Virus record (IMG/VR): IMGVR_UViG_3300042402_005929
Span: 1-35,157 of that record
Reading direction: 5' to 3' (one strand)
DNA from: a virus
Length of the DNA: 35,157 bases
Below the pieces are notes generated by a model, which was not told the origin of the DNA, ran no database searches, and saw only the letters and a program-made list of their open reading frames with translations. Shown piece by piece: positions 35,026 through 35,157 of this stretch. Within the stretch, counting starts at the first letter, position 1. Each line of letters begins with the position of its first letter. A program made the translations under genes and the position numbers.

Positions 35026-35157
35026 TGAAATCAAAATCACCCTGCGTGGCGAACACAGTGAACTGGCAGTTTACATTGATGTTGATGACAATAGCCTAGG
35101 TAGAAAATGGCTTGCTGCACTGAATCATTTGTTGCAAAATCAATATCATTTGGAAAA
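35015..35157 (+). CDS. Start of a further operon gene (3' end outside window), TTG start
   Basis: A frame open to the right edge begins at TTG 35015 and reads KLDEIKITLRGEHSELAVYI, then DVDDNSLGRKWLAALNHLLQ and QYHLEK. An in-frame stop at 34997-34999 with no ATG or GTG after it makes TTG the only ordinary start, with GTGGA about 6 nt upstream. The competing ATG at 35025 runs into a stop after 24 codons and gives a poor protein. I have seen similar openings ('W..aL..ll...yhLEK') in uncharacterised aquatic phage proteins located near radical SAM genes, but know no function. Overlap with enzyme 5 is 11 nt, in keeping with the operon. Confidence 0.55.
   Translation, partial: MKLDEIKITLRGEHSELAVYIDVDDNSLGRKWLAALNHLLQNQYHLE

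Noticed and set aside
35025-35099. ATG-started 24-codon frame at the right edge
   Set aside because: It stops quickly with a composition unlike protein, while the TTG-started frame one base shifted runs to the window edge with a plausible protein sequence.
1-35157. tRNA genes, CRISPR arrays, insertion sequences
   Set aside because: Gaps between genes are at most about 70 nt and contain no cloverleaf, regularly spaced repeat array or transposase; the only direct repeat noted is the 22-bp pair.

Overview
The window is a stretch of a tailed-phage genome, most likely a contractile-tailed (T4-like) myovirus of the kind found in marine or freshwater plankton. Every supported gene is on the + strand, genes are packed with overlaps or gaps of a few bases, and the left part carries the baseplate order gp5-like hub/beta-helix, gp25-like wedge, gp6-like wedge. 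No host, capsid or replication gene is present, so the host cannot be named.

Region 1 (1-22678) is the baseplate/tail structural block: the 3' part of a gp5-like spike/hub gene, gp25-like, an enlarged gp6-like wedge (1141 aa), and a 14.2-kb gene for a 4732-aa multidomain structural protein. The giant protein has cupredoxin-like N-terminal segments, seven FG-GAP-like blade motifs, and many beta-sandwich repeats. After it come a 52-aa ORF sharing a motif with its downstream neighbour, a 201-aa conserved protein, a tail-fibre-like protein with GxxWYD repeats, and a 324-aa structural protein. A clear hairpin terminator at about 22697-22722 closes the block.

Region 2 (22749-35157, continuing beyond the window) looks like a single long operon of modification genes. 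It holds a small conserved protein, three GT-A-like (nucleotide-sugar transferase-like) proteins, an unidentified small protein, a divergent sulfotransferase-like protein, and an SGNH-hydrolase-like gene whose C-terminal block lies in another frame. Then come five radical SAM enzymes with an N-terminal cysteine-rich 'twitch' region, interrupted by one further glycosyltransferase-like gene, and finally the start of another gene. Start/stop overlaps of 4, 8, 11, 14 and 17 nt suggest translational coupling.

The position of glycosyl-, sulfo- and radical-SAM enzymes directly behind adhesin/tail genes suggests a system that decorates either the virion (tail fibres, giant protein) or the host envelope. 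This is inference; the sequence does not reveal the substrate. The most notable items are the five-member radical SAM array, the broken SGNH gene, a 22-bp direct repeat bracketing an AT-rich sulfotransferase cassette, and the giant propeller-containing tail protein.
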